The notes under the pieces are model-generated. The model searched no databases. It saw only the letters and a list, made by a program, of their open reading frames with translations, and was not told the DNA's origin. DNA of 38,729 nucleotides from assembly GCA_030612365.1 (NCBI GenBank), contig JAUWOA010000009.1, positions 1-38,729 of the forward strand, in the 5' to 3' direction. Positions 27,156 through 35,230 of this stretch are shown here, one piece after another (position 1 is the first letter of the stretch; each line of letters starts with the position of its first letter). Both the position numbers and the translations under genes were made by a program. This stretch comes from Candidatus Thorarchaeota archaeon (GTDB lineage Archaea; Asgardarchaeota; Thorarchaeia; Thorarchaeales; Thorarchaeaceae).

Positions 27156-27455
27156 ATGCTGTCCGTCTACATGCGAGTTCGAGCAACCCATGATCATCTA
27201 CTCGTATCAATTTGTGATGAGGACTTGTTGGGACGCACTCTAGTCGAGGGCAATCTGAAGTTCAAGGTCAGCGAGGAGTTCTATGGTGGGGAACTCGTGG
27301 ACATGAAGAAGTGCTTTGTGCAACTCAAGGATGCCACGATTGCGAATATGATTGGACAGACTACCGTGAAAGCAGCAATAGATGCTGGCTTTGTTCATGA
27401 GAGTGCCGTGATATACATAGAAGGCCATCCACACGCACAGTGGGTGCGCCTGTAA
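27156..27455 (+). CDS. DUF424 family protein
   Basis: The 99-residue product matches the archaeal DUF424 family: CDEDLLGRTLVEGNLKF, EEFYGGELVDM, ATIANMIGQ and the C-terminal IYIEGHPHAQWVRL, in particular the E-G-x-P-H-A-Q motif. Function is unknown. Its regular position after aIF2-beta, seen here 16 bases downstream, suggests a role in translation initiation or tRNA handling. ATG 27156 is chosen because GGTGAT lies seven bases upstream; the frame is open earlier but overlaps the aIF2-beta gene. It ends convergent with the DUF134 gene. Confidence 0.9.
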   Translation: MLSVYMRVRATHDHLLVSICDEDLLGRTLVEGNLKFKVSEEFYGGELVDMKKCFVQLKDATIANMIGQTTVKAAIDAGFVHESAVIYIEGHPHAQWVRL

Positions 27456-27500
27456 GTGCATTCGACATATGAAGATGGATCTCGGTTACTTTTCATCCGC

Positions 27501-27989
27501 TTATGCAGGGTCCAGATCTTCGGTTTCCCATCTGTTCCATCGCAGATTGGTTGAACCACATTTGGGACAGAAGCTTCTGTCATCCGATTTCATGTCAAGT
27601 GCGTATCTACAATCAATACACTCCAATACTCCTGAGCCATCTTCAAGAAGATAGCGTCCCCCCTCAATCCGCAGAACATCACCCTGAACCAATCCCTTTG
27701 CGATTTTGCTTCTGGCAGATGATAACACTCGGTTAAACGTAGGCTGACTGATCTGCATTGTGACGCTGGCTTCTCTCTGACTCATGCCTTCAAAATCCGC
27801 CAGTCGGATTGCCTCGAACTCGTCCACAGTTATCAGAATCTCGTCAAGATCCCTGGCAGGTATGCCTGCAGGCTTGAAGACTGAAACTGGTGGTTCCCGA
27901 TGGACCCTTCTATGTAGTTTCTTTCGAGGAATCGCACAAACCCCCTTGGCTCTTGCTAGCTTTACTCCCTGACATAGAATTGTTTTCAT
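27501..27989 (-). CDS. DUF134/UPF0251-type DNA-binding protein with zinc ribbon
   Basis: The product (162 residues from ATG 27989) has a basic N-terminus ending in KKLHRRVHREPP, the family motif VSVFKPAGIPARDLDEILIT, VDEFEAIRLADFEGMS, and a sigma-like helix-turn-helix (QREASVTMQISQPTFNRVLS) followed by GDVLRIEGG. A C-terminal zinc ribbon (CIDC and CPKC) extends it beyond the short bacterial forms. It is a predicted transcription regulator with unknown targets. The frame reaches GTG 28031, but the TTTAAA box at 28034-28039 would start transcription near 28010, so ATG 27989 or ATG 28013 is more likely. It is divergent from NMD3 and shares that A/T-rich region. Confidence 0.83.
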   Translation of the reverse strand: MKTILCQGVKLARAKGVCAIPRKKLHRRVHREPPVSVFKPAGIPARDLDEILITVDEFEAIRLADFEGMSQREASVTMQISQPTFNRVLSSARSKIAKGLVQGDVLRIEGGRYLLEDGSGVLECIDCRYALDMKSDDRSFCPKCGSTNLRWNRWETEDLDPA

Positions 27990-28031
27990 CCTTGAAGCAT
28001 GTCTAGCGTTCATAAGGCACATTTCATCCAC

Positions 28032-28043
28032 ATTTTAAAGGTT
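28032..28043. promoter_or_regulatory. Shared palindromic TATA box between DUF134 and nmd3 genes
   Basis: ATTTTAAAGG contains the self-complementary core TTTAAA (28034-28039). Measured about 26 bases each way, it would start the nmd3 transcript near 28062, just before TTG 28069, and the DUF134 transcript near 28010. The absence of a ribosome-binding site before TTG 28069 agrees with a nearly leaderless nmd3 mRNA. Confidence 0.4.
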
Positions 28044-28068
28044 TAACGATACTTCTCAATCGATAACA

Positions 28069-29151
28069 TTGCCAGCACCCTGTTACCTCTGTGGCGAAGA
28101 TGCAGTCCTAGAGGGACTGTGCGCTTCATGCTATGCAAAGGAGCACCCTCTAATTCATGTGGACACTCCGCTTCAAATTCGCACATGCAAACGTTGTGGG
28201 GCAGTGAAGGTGCCAGGTGGCTGGAAAGTGATTACTGGGCCTCTTCCAGCTAAGGATGAGCTGATTGAGCAACAACTGGAGATGTTGCTACACCGGAGCG
28301 TGAAGCGCAACGTTTCGGGTGTTGAGATTTCGCTTGAAGAGGAGAATCGGCTCGATAGGGTATTGCACATCAGGGTGAATGCATCAGGCCGCTCTCACGA
28401 CTCTCTTCCTTCCCACGAAGAGAGTTATCCAGTAGAGGTCAGATTCAGTCATGGGACTTGTGATACCTGTGGAATGATGAGAGGAGGTTATTATAACGCC
28501 ATTCTCCAGATACGAGCCGACAATCGCTCACTTACTGAATACGAAGAAGAGAAAATCAACACCATTGTCACTCAACGAACAGTGGAAGCATACGGGAAAG
28601 ATGTCAAGGCTTTCATCACCTCGGCGAGCAAGGACCGGTACGGTCTCGATTTCCGAATTGGTTCAGAACACCTCTGTCGACGTCTTGCAGAGGAGATTGA
28701 ACGCACGTTCTTGGCAGATAAAAAAGTGAACTACAAGTTGGTTGGGCAGAAAGGTGGCAAGGATCAGTATCGAACCACAATCTTGCTTAGGCTTCACAGA
28801 TTTGTTACTGGTGATTTCATAAGGGTCGCCACGAAACCCTGTCAGATTCAGTCCATGAGCAAGAGCGGCATCTCATGTTATGATCTCGCTGAGAGCTCCA
28901 CTTTCACAATCAATCCAAAGAGTTCCAAATGGAAGGGAATTGAGTTTCTTGCTCCATCATCTGAGAGTCGGCAATGCATGGTTATCTCTCGCCAGCGTGG
29001 ACAGCCTGCTCAGCTCATGGACTCGAAGACGTATGAAACACTAGAGGTTGAGGATCACCTCTTGAATCCTGAGAGCAAAAATGGCAGTGTTGTTCATGTC
29101 GTGCTAATCGACGGACGTTTCTACCGTTGCCCGAAACCTCGTCAATCCTAG
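28069..29151 (+). CDS. nmd3: NMD3-like 60S/50S ribosome export/assembly protein
   Basis: The 360-residue product is an archaeal NMD3, a large-subunit biogenesis factor in eukaryotes. Its N-terminus has treble-clef zinc knuckles: Cys5/Cys8, Cys18/Cys21, Cys40/Cys43 and a CDTCG pair near residue 134. Then come the NMD3-specific RGGYYNAILQIR segment, the ferredoxin-like region DVKAFITSASKDRYGLDFRI and the VNYKLVGQKGGKDQYRTTI segment. The C-terminal part is OB-like. The start is TTG 28069, without a clear ribosome-binding site, perhaps because the mRNA is nearly leaderless. No further gene follows for 453 bases. It fits the neighbouring ribosome-assembly genes RIO1 and Dim2. Confidence 0.93.
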   Translation: MPAPCYLCGEDAVLEGLCASCYAKEHPLIHVDTPLQIRTCKRCGAVKVPGGWKVITGPLPAKDELIEQQLEMLLHRSVKRNVSGVEISLEEENRLDRVLHIRVNASGRSHDSLPSHEESYPVEVRFSHGTCDTCGMMRGGYYNAILQIRADNRSLTEYEEEKINTIVTQRTVEAYGKDVKAFITSASKDRYGLDFRIGSEHLCRRLAEEIERTFLADKKVNYKLVGQKGGKDQYRTTILLRLHRFVTGDFIRVATKPCQIQSMSKSGISCYDLAESSTFTINPKSSKWKGIEFLAPSSESRQCMVISRQRGQPAQLMDSKTYETLEVEDHLLNPESKNGSVVHVVLIDGRFYRCPKPRQS

Positions 29152-29203
29152 ACATCAAGGTCCTGAACTGATGTTCGGTTCCTGCTTCATCGAGGCTGCC
29201 TCA

Positions 29204-29219
29204 GCAAGCTGAGGTCTTA
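29204..29219 (+). repeat. Small hairpin after nmd3
   Basis: The region CTGCCTCAGCAAGCTGAGGTC contains CCTCAG and CTGAGG around CAAG, a 6-bp stem with a four-base loop, about 55 bases after the nmd3 stop. It may be a 3' structure of the nmd3 transcript. It is not followed by a T run. Confidence 0.25.
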
Positions 29220-29454
29220 CCTCCTCTCCATGGGCATTTTGCGTCCCCGGCCAACTGATGGTGACGGTAGAGTCATCCTTGGACTTGGTTCTCGTCCTGG
29301 ATTGACACTATATGTACAGATTCTTCTCTGAAGTATATTAACACCTACGAAAAAGGGTCTTCGATTCGTTATTCATCTAAGAGATGTCCAGATTTGTACA
29401 GGTTTTCTGCAGCTGTTTCATACCCTCTGCCAACTGAGGACTAGGAATCCCATC

Positions 29455-29514
29455 GCGAAATCGTAGATAATCTATTCTCCCGCTTTTTGCTGCAATAAGG
29501 TCATACGATTTCGC
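29455..29514. repeat. 11-bp perfect inverted repeat in the gap before aIF1A
   Basis: GCGAAATCGTA (29455-29465) and TACGATTTCGC (29504-29514) are perfect reverse complements, separated by 38 bases that include the pyrimidine-rich CTCCCGCTTTTTGC. The pair would fold into a stem-loop of about 60 bases on either strand. It is the longest perfect inverted repeat I noticed in the window's intergenic DNA. Possible roles are a non-coding RNA, a terminator of an unseen transcript or a regulator site. Confidence 0.5.
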
Positions 29515-29604
29515 TCATGTGTAGGTACGCTTAAATGGCCCTCCAATGCGTATTCTTTCGAGGCCATTAGACTGAGCAGTCTGGCTTCTAACTGGAGGAT
29601 TAAG

Positions 29605-29958
29605 TTGCCCCCAAGAGGAAAAGGAAAAAGCAAAGGAAAGCGCGGTCGCAGAGGCGCTCCCACAACTGGCGAAGAAATAATGCGAGTGCGGACGCCAAGG
29701 AGAGATGATGGAGAGCTCTTTGGCATCATCGTTCAGATGTTGGGTTTTGATAGAGTCAGAGTAAGATGTGAAGACGGAGAGATTCGAGTAGGTCGTATCC
29801 TTGGTCGCATGAAGAAGCGAGTCTGGATGCGAGTTGGGGACACTGTTCTGGTTGTTCCGTGGGAGTTTCAAACCGATGCCAAGTGTGATGTGGTATGGCG
29901 CTACAGAGGCAATGAGATTGAGTGGCTCCAGAAGAAAGGCTATCTGAAGATGTTCTGA
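29605..29958 (+). CDS. aif1A: Translation initiation factor aIF1A
   Basis: aIF1A binds the ribosomal A site during initiation. The 117-residue product has a basic, Gly/Arg/Lys-rich N-terminal tail (about 1-20), an S1/IF1-type OB-fold (GELFGIIVQMLGFDRVRVRC, GRILGRMKKRVWMRVGDTVL, VVPWEFQ) and a C-terminal helix ending KKGYLKMF. The start is TTG 29605, with GGAGG at 29594-29598 six bases upstream. TTAAAT near 29531 is a possible TATA box. The RIO1 gene follows 83 bases later. Confidence 0.95.
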   Translation: MPPRGKGKSKGKRGRRGAPTTGEEIMRVRTPRRDDGELFGIIVQMLGFDRVRVRCEDGEIRVGRILGRMKKRVWMRVGDTVLVVPWEFQTDAKCDVVWRYRGNEIEWLQKKGYLKMF

Positions 29959-30041
29959 TAGTTCCAAGACTTTTTCTTCTTACGGGGCTATTTTCGACAT
30001 TGGATTCCCATAGACTCTGCAATCTGGAGTGACAATTCGAT

Positions 30042-30827
30042 TTGAAACGTGTTGAGACCAAACGCAAACAGATAGACGATAAGCTAGAGCGCCGTAGGAT
30101 GAAACGCAGAAAAGACGCTGATGAGTTCAAGGTGGTTGAAAGCGTAATCGATCCGCCTACTCTGAAGATTCTCTACAAGCTGTTCAACCGCGGGACGATT
30201 CATGAGCTGCATGGTGCTATCAGTACTGGGAAAGAGGCCAATGTGTATCGAGGCGTAGACCCCGAAGGCAACTCGGTTGCTGTCAAGGTATACAGAATAA
30301 GCACTGCAGAAACCAACTGGATGCGTGAGTACATCGTTGGTGATCCTCGGTTTCAGCGCGTTGCCAAGCGAAGTCGGTCTCTGATTCCGCAGTGGGCAAT
30401 GAAAGAATACAAGAACCTGATGCGGTATCACGAGGCCGGAATCAGGGTTCCAAAACCACTAGGCATTGAGCGCAATGTCTTAGTCATGGAGTTCATCGGA
30501 GATGAACAGGGTTTTCCTGCGCCACTACTCAGAAATGTTGAGCTAGAATCTCCAGTTGAAGTCTTCAACCAGCTGATCGAGATGGTCGAGCAAGGTTACA
30601 AGGAGGCCGGTCTTGTGCATGCAGACCTTAGCGAGTACAATATACTATGGCTAGACGGGCCGGTTATCATCGATGTTTCCCAGGCCGTGCTTAAGGGTCA
30701 CACTAGCTCTCGACGGTACCTGTTCCGTGACATTAAAAACATAACCCAATACTTCAGGAAGCTAGGGGTCGAAACAGAAGACCCTAAGATCATAACCAAG
30801 TATATTCTCTCTTCTGGTGAGAAATGA
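30042..30827 (+). CDS. rio1: RIO1-type serine/threonine protein kinase
   Basis: RIO1 is an atypical kinase needed for late small-subunit maturation. The 261-residue product has STGKEANVYRG (the RIO1 nucleotide loop), Lys82 in AVKVYR, the catalytic Asp195 in HADLSEYN and the metal Asp211 in IIDVSQAV. The flexible loop after SKRSRSLIPQWAMKEYKNL-like residues is also as in RIO1 rather than RIO2; no N-terminal winged helix is present. The start is TTG 30042, with GGAGTGA nine bases upstream. Its stop lies one base before the ATG of the Dim2-like gene, so the two are translated together. Confidence 0.94.
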   Translation: MKRVETKRKQIDDKLERRRMKRRKDADEFKVVESVIDPPTLKILYKLFNRGTIHELHGAISTGKEANVYRGVDPEGNSVAVKVYRISTAETNWMREYIVGDPRFQRVAKRSRSLIPQWAMKEYKNLMRYHEAGIRVPKPLGIERNVLVMEFIGDEQGFPAPLLRNVELESPVEVFNQLIEMVEQGYKEAGLVHADLSEYNILWLDGPVIIDVSQAVLKGHTSSRRYLFRDIKNITQYFRKLGVETEDPKIITKYILSSGEK

Positions 30828-30828
30828 G

Positions 30829-31392
30829 ATGCGGTACAGCGAAACTGTTAGAGTGCCAGCCGAACGGCTTGGCGTCATTGTTGGTAGGAACGGGCGAGTG
30901 AGGAAGCGGGTTCAGAAACTCACTAATGTCAAGATAGAGGTAAGTCCAGAAGGTATTGTGACCATCACCAGTCCTGAGAAGACCGAGGATCCTGTGCTTG
31001 CCTGGAAGGCACGTGACATGATTCGCGCTATGGCTCGAGGCTTCAGTCCGAAGAGGGCGCTCTCACTTATTGATGAGGACACTCGACTAGTTGTGATATC
31101 ATTGCGCGACGCTGTGGGGACATCACCGAACCAGCTGAAGCGAGTAGCTGGCAGAATAATCGGGGAGAATGGTCGCACCCGCAGAGCAATCGAAGAAATT
31201 ACAGAAACCAAGATTTCGATCTACGGTCGTACAGTTTCAGTGATTGGTGCTGACCCGGGGCTTGAATTCTCAAGTCGCGCAATAGATATGCTCATTGGAG
31301 GCGCTCCCCACGGCACAGTCTACAGGTATCTTGAGAAGATGCGCAGAGAGATGAATCGTCAGAAGGCGGAGCTATGGGAAGAGGACTTTTGA
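30829..31392 (+). CDS. Dim2/Pno1-like KH-domain rRNA-processing protein
   Basis: The 187-residue product has two KH domains with G-x-x-G loops: GVIVGRNGRVRKRV near residues 15-28 and GRIIGENGRTRRAIEE in the second. A helical region ending RGFSPKRALSLI lies between them, which is the Dim2/Pno1 pattern. Eukaryotic Dim2 binds the 3' end of pre-18S rRNA and works with RIO1 and Nob1; the archaeal gene next to rio1 agrees. ATG 30829 is chosen because GGTGAG (30816-30821) lies seven bases upstream; GTG 30817 lies inside that site. The start is one base after the rio1 stop. Topoisomerase VI subunit B follows 54 bases later. Confidence 0.92.
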   Translation: MRYSETVRVPAERLGVIVGRNGRVRKRVQKLTNVKIEVSPEGIVTITSPEKTEDPVLAWKARDMIRAMARGFSPKRALSLIDEDTRLVVISLRDAVGTSPNQLKRVAGRIIGENGRTRRAIEEITETKISIYGRTVSVIGADPGLEFSSRAIDMLIGGAPHGTVYRYLEKMRREMNRQKAELWEEDF

Positions 31393-31446
31393 GAGCTGTA
31401 ATACCTCGTCTAATATGAAGTTGAACGCCTTTTCATTCGGAACGGT

Positions 31447-32964
31447 ATGAATCAAGATAACTCCCTGCACGGGGAATTCAGCAGCATCTCACCTGCAGAA
31501 TTCTTCTATCGTAATCGCCAGATGGCAGGCTTTGGTAATCCGAGTCAGGCAGTGTACTCGACAGTTAGGGAGTTGGTGGAGAACAGCATTGACGCATGCG
31601 AGGAGGCACGTAGGAAGCCTGACGTGCGAGTGAGCATAGATGAAGAGCGGTCCGGCATCGTAAGGGTCACGGTGTCTGACAACGGCACTGGAGTTCCATA
31701 CGGTGAAGTTCCCAATGCCTTCGCCCGGGTACTCTACGGCGATAAATTCACGGCACGACAAAGGCGTGGAACCTTTGGCCTTGGAGTGACCATGGCGGCG
31801 CTCTATGGGCAAATCACTACGGACTCTCCTGTGATTGTAGTGACTCAAACTAGTCATACGACTGGAAGATGCTACCAGCTTCTCATTGACATCGAAAACA
31901 ACCAGCCTGTGGTTCTGTCTGACGAATCACATGAGAGAGAGGGTCCAGGCACTGAAGTCACAATCCGGCTCAAAGGCGATCTCAACCGATCGAGAGAACG
32001 CGTATACGACTATCTGCAATTAACTACGGTAGCTTCTCCGCATGCACGCGTAGAACTTACAATCAATGGGTCTTCTATAATGAGGATGGGCTGGTGGCAC
32101 CAGATGCTTCCAGAGCCAACCACAGCATCAAAACCGCACCCTCATGGTGCTGATTTGGAATTGCTTCGGCGGCTTGTTGCTGACGCAGGCGAACGGAGTC
32201 TTCATAGTTTCTTGGTTGAATCATTTCAACGGATTGGAACACGTACTGCTATGCGTTTTCTCAAGTTCTTGGCAATCAATCCACGGCAGGCTGTGAATAC
32301 GCTTGGTCGGGAAAATCTCTCTCGTCTTAGTTCTGCACTTCGCTCCTTTGACGGACTCGGTCGTCCCGATGGCAAATGTCTCAGTCCGATTGGAAAAGAC
32401 GCCTTTCTTGCTTCAATTGAGTCTGTATTCGCCCCCTCAGCTCTGACCTACGGAAACAGAGGGCCTACCGAATGGAGTGGTAATGCATTCATTGTCGAGG
32501 GCGTGGCGGCGATTGGTACGGGCGCACGCGGGGCAGATGTCCCGACACTGTACAGATTCGCCAACCGGGTTCCGCTCTTGTACGACAGTGGTGAAGATGC
32601 TCTTACAAAGATGCTAAAGCGCGTGAACTGGGTTCAATATGGGGTCCGGTCAACCACCCCAGTCTCAATTTTCCTTCATCTATGCTCGACGAGAATTCCC
32701 TTCAAAGCCACTGGAAAGCAGTCGATTGCCTCTTTGCCAGAGATCGAGCACGAAGTGCTCTCATTGCTTAGGGAATTGGGAAGAAGCCTGAAGAAAACTC
32801 TCAAGAGGGGCGAACGTTCAGTGCGCGATGCGCAGAAGAAACGTGAATTTGATAAGGCAATGAAACAAGTGGCACAGTTCAGTGCGGAATTGGCAGAATG
32901 CGATGCGATTCCATCAACAACTGAACTCGTTCACAGACTGTTCGAGGTGGACCATCATGTCTGA
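31447..32964 (+). CDS. top6B: DNA topoisomerase VI subunit B
   Basis: This is the ATPase subunit of topoisomerase VI, a type IIB enzyme that relaxes and decatenates DNA. The 505-residue product has the GHKL fold: N-box ELVENSIDACEEA with Asn46, DNGTGVP at 78-84, and GTFGLGVTMAALYG at 108-121. The helix-two-turn-helix and transducer domains follow, with a conserved RVPLLYDSGEDALTK segment. At 505 residues it is a little shorter than many family members (often 530 or more) and lacks a C-terminal Ig-like domain. ATG 31447 has GGAACGGT upstream. The stop overlaps the top6A start by eight bases. Confidence 0.96.
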   Translation: MNQDNSLHGEFSSISPAEFFYRNRQMAGFGNPSQAVYSTVRELVENSIDACEEARRKPDVRVSIDEERSGIVRVTVSDNGTGVPYGEVPNAFARVLYGDKFTARQRRGTFGLGVTMAALYGQITTDSPVIVVTQTSHTTGRCYQLLIDIENNQPVVLSDESHEREGPGTEVTIRLKGDLNRSRERVYDYLQLTTVASPHARVELTINGSSIMRMGWWHQMLPEPTTASKPHPHGADLELLRRLVADAGERSLHSFLVESFQRIGTRTAMRFLKFLAINPRQAVNTLGRENLSRLSSALRSFDGLGRPDGKCLSPIGKDAFLASIESVFAPSALTYGNRGPTEWSGNAFIVEGVAAIGTGARGADVPTLYRFANRVPLLYDSGEDALTKMLKRVNWVQYGVRSTTPVSIFLHLCSTRIPFKATGKQSIASLPEIEHEVLSLLRELGRSLKKTLKRGERSVRDAQKKREFDKAMKQVAQFSAELAECDAIPSTTELVHRLFEVDHHV

Positions 32965-34009
32965 TCAGTCCAAATCATTGAGCATCCTCAAAGACCTCGG
33001 AACTGCCATAGTTCAATCAATCGATAACGAGGAATTTCCAACGCTCAAGTTTCCCGGTCGCGGAACTGGGAATCTCGTGTATGATGAAGAGAGTAAACAA
33101 TTCGTGCTTGGCAATACCCAAGTCATACGGGACTCTAGCAACCTTCGTCATATCAAGAGTTTCACACAACTTGTTTGGGTCGCTTCCTACGCCAAACAAC
33201 TGCTACAGGCTGGCAGAACCTCTTCTCTAAGAGACCTCTACTACTCAAGTGAAGCATTCGGCGTAGAATTTTCAGACCAAGCCGAATCAGATCGAACTGT
33301 GACAGATCTCGAGTGTTTGACAGGCATTGCCAGAGAAGCATTTGGTGTGTTTCCGGAGGAGCGATCGTCAATCTATGGTCAGGTGACAATGCGCTACACT
33401 GTTGCGGGATACGAAGGACGGGATGTGGACCTCACACTCAGTCCTGATGGACTACCGATAGGTCCGGCACTAGTAACTGCGGACCCGGTCGAATCCAATG
33501 CCGAGTTGATTCTGGCAGTTGAATCCGGAGGTATATTCTCTCGTCTGATTGAAACAAGAGCTTGGGAACGTTTCAATGCAGTATTGATACACTTGGGAGG
33601 CCAGCCCCCACGAGCCACGCGTCAGTTGATACGTCGACTACATGACGATCTGGATCTGCCAGTGTACGTCTTTACGGATGGAGATCCTTGGGGAATGCAT
33701 ATTGCAAGAGTTATCTCCACAGGCAGTGCCAACGCCGCGCATATCCAGGGGTTAACAACTCCGGATGCGGAATGGATTGGAGTCACTGCTGATGATATAA
33801 CCAAATACTCCTTACCATCGGAGCCACTAAACAATGCTGACCTGAAGCGCTTGGATGAGCTTTCAAGAGACGTGAGATATTCTGATTCTATGTGGCAAGA
33901 CTACATCCGTGATTTCCGTCAGTTGCAGAGGAAGGCGGAACAGCAGGCATTCAGTAGGCATGGTATGGACTATGTTGTGGACAAATATCTCCCAGAGAAA
34001 ATCCACTAA
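32957..34009 (+). CDS. top6A: DNA topoisomerase VI subunit A
   Basis: Subunit A is the Spo11-like DNA-cleaving partner. The 350-residue product has the winged-helix catalytic tyrosine motif SLRDLYYSSEAFG (Tyr95/Tyr96), the toprim domain with AVESGG and TDGDPWGMHI (Asp241, Asp243), and ITKYSLPSEPLNNADLKRL. ATG 32957 is chosen because GAGGTGG lies six bases upstream; it overlaps the end of top6B in another frame, so the two are translationally coupled. The last four bases overlap the convergent minus-strand transferase gene. Confidence 0.96.
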   Translation: MSDQSKSLSILKDLGTAIVQSIDNEEFPTLKFPGRGTGNLVYDEESKQFVLGNTQVIRDSSNLRHIKSFTQLVWVASYAKQLLQAGRTSSLRDLYYSSEAFGVEFSDQAESDRTVTDLECLTGIAREAFGVFPEERSSIYGQVTMRYTVAGYEGRDVDLTLSPDGLPIGPALVTADPVESNAELILAVESGGIFSRLIETRAWERFNAVLIHLGGQPPRATRQLIRRLHDDLDLPVYVFTDGDPWGMHIARVISTGSANAAHIQGLTTPDAEWIGVTADDITKYSLPSEPLNNADLKRLDELSRDVRYSDSMWQDYIRDFRQLQRKAEQQAFSRHGMDYVVDKYLPEKIH

Positions 34010-35043
34010 AACAATCCCACTCCCCACGGGTAAGCTATGAGAAGAAGGAACACTGCTCCATATGCCAAGAGTGCTTGGACGATGACAAGAATAATGACAT
34101 TCTTCTTCTCGGTCATGTTCTTGAAAAAGTGAGGTAACACCCAATACAAGGTAAATGGGCCGACTACCTCCAAAGTCCCATCTTCTCTGGGACTGGCAAA
34201 CTTGACGTAATCCATCCCCGTCCTGTTCACATGAATCCTGTACAGGATGTAAAGCAGGAAATTCACTGCAAAGGGTGCAAAGATGATAATTGCAAGCCTA
34301 TCCATGTTTCCCAGAATCAACGCCGCGGCAATTGCTGCACCAATCGGCAGTCTTCCAACATCACCTAGCAGAATCTTTGCGGGGTATTTGTTGTAAACAA
34401 GAAACGCTAACGCCGCGCCCAGTAGAGCGGCTGCAACTGTGCCGGCATCTATCTGGCCCTGCATGATTGCTTTTCCTGTGAATAATGGAAGAAGAAGCAC
34501 GTACGAAACCACGGCTGATGAGTTCACAGTTGCCAACCCCGCCTCCAATCCATTCATGCCCCCATACATGTTAGTGGAGTCTATGATGAATGTCATCATC
34601 AATGGCACAATAATCAATGGATAGATAACTCCAAATTCTATCGCTCCCACGAGAGGAATCGAGATGGTGGTCGTCCCCACAGCCATTACAGCCATTGGAA
34701 TTGAAGCGATGAGTGGTAGTGCTATCTTTGTCCTGTTTTTGAAATCAATAGTATCATCGAGAAGTCCAATCATACCTGCCATCAGTATTGATACCAACGC
34801 AGCCAAGATTGCAGGGTCTACTGCCTCGGTCCTGAGGAATGTGGTGTAACCGATGACGACTAACAGACTTGTCACAATCGCTAAGAGGACTATGTAGCCG
34901 CCCCCCTTTGCCACTTCCGGCTTCTCGGACTTATGGACATCAATTCCTACTTGGCCCCTCGCTTTGAGAGTTCGGATTGTGGTCGGCATTGCTAGGAGAA
35001 CAATGAGGAATGCAATTATGACGGCGATAACGATTGTATACAA
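34006..35043 (-). CDS. GlcNAc-1-phosphate transferase (GPT/ALG7/AglH-like)
   Basis: This 345-residue membrane enzyme, with about ten helices, belongs to the polyprenol-phosphate glycan-1-phosphate transferase family. It would move GlcNAc-1-phosphate (or a related sugar) from its UDP-sugar to dolichol phosphate, the first step of N-glycan assembly. Motifs are LLDDTIDFKNRTK (residues 94-106), STNMYGGMNGLEAG, and LLGDVGRLPIGA. GxGG near residues 47-49 (KGGGYI) is also typical. The start is TTG 35043, with AAGGAG nine bases upstream. The gene is convergent with top6A (four-base overlap) and divergent from the large ribophorin-like gene. That neighbourhood supports an N-glycosylation role over a cell-wall role. 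Confidence 0.9.
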   Translation of the reverse strand: MYTIVIAVIIAFLIVLLAMPTTIRTLKARGQVGIDVHKSEKPEVAKGGGYIVLLAIVTSLLVVIGYTTFLRTEAVDPAILAALVSILMAGMIGLLDDTIDFKNRTKIALPLIASIPMAVMAVGTTTISIPLVGAIEFGVIYPLIIVPLMMTFIIDSTNMYGGMNGLEAGLATVNSSAVVSYVLLLPLFTGKAIMQGQIDAGTVAAALLGAALAFLVYNKYPAKILLGDVGRLPIGAAIAAALILGNMDRLAIIIFAPFAVNFLLYILYRIHVNRTGMDYVKFASPREDGTLEVVGPFTLYWVLPHFFKNMTEKKNVIILVIVQALLAYGAVFLLLIAYPWGVGLF

Positions 35044-35118
35044 CTGGACTATCTCCTTGTTTACCTGCTCATTTGATATCCGTTTTACACTTTTCGGGAT
35101 GAACCACGCACAGTACGA

Positions 35119-35138
35119 AGATTTCCTTGCCGAAATCT
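35119..35138. promoter_or_regulatory. 7-6-7 palindrome in the divergent region, next to a TATA-like box
   Basis: AGATTTC-CTTGCC-GAAATCT is a perfect inverted repeat of 20 bases. It abuts CTATTTTAAC (35137-35146), TATA-like on the minus strand toward the transferase gene. It may be an operator or a shared control site of the two divergent glycosylation-linked genes. Confidence 0.35.
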
Positions 35139-35201
35139 ATTTTAACAGACCCGAAGTTGGGGCGCAACGTTTGCGGTCCAGTGAGACCTGAGCCTGCATA
35201 C

Positions 35202-35211
35202 TGTAAATATA
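35202..35211 (+). promoter_or_regulatory. TATA box of the ribophorin-like gene
   Basis: GTAAATATAT lies about 25 bases before TTG 35231. The GGTGAT ribosome-binding site (35220-35225) is close to the start, so the leader must be very short or the box sits slightly upstream. It is the best TATA match in this gap. Confidence 0.45.
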
Positions 35212-35230
35212 TCAAATTCGGTGATTCATC

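Larger units (their letters stand above)
29152..29604. other. 453-base gap without a clear gene, between nmd3 and aIF1A
   Basis: No convincing protein gene is present; the frames are short and do not resemble known families. It holds a small hairpin after nmd3, TATA-like sequences (ACTATATGT near 29309 and AGTATATTAAC near 29332), an 11-bp perfect inverted repeat at 29455-29514, and a TTAAAT box near 29531 that suits the aIF1A gene. A structured RNA is possible. I saw no tRNA, RNase P or SRP RNA signature and no convincing C/D-box pattern. Confidence 0.5.

Noticed and set aside
29217-29276. Short minus-strand frame of 19 residues, Pro/Arg-rich, in the gap after nmd3
   Set aside because: Too short to judge, without a clear ribosome-binding site, and its sequence resembles no family I know.
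29152-29330. Possible C/D-box RNA, from TGATG and CTGA strings
   Set aside because: The boxes are not in the right order or spacing for C, D', C' and D, and the guide regions cannot be judged.
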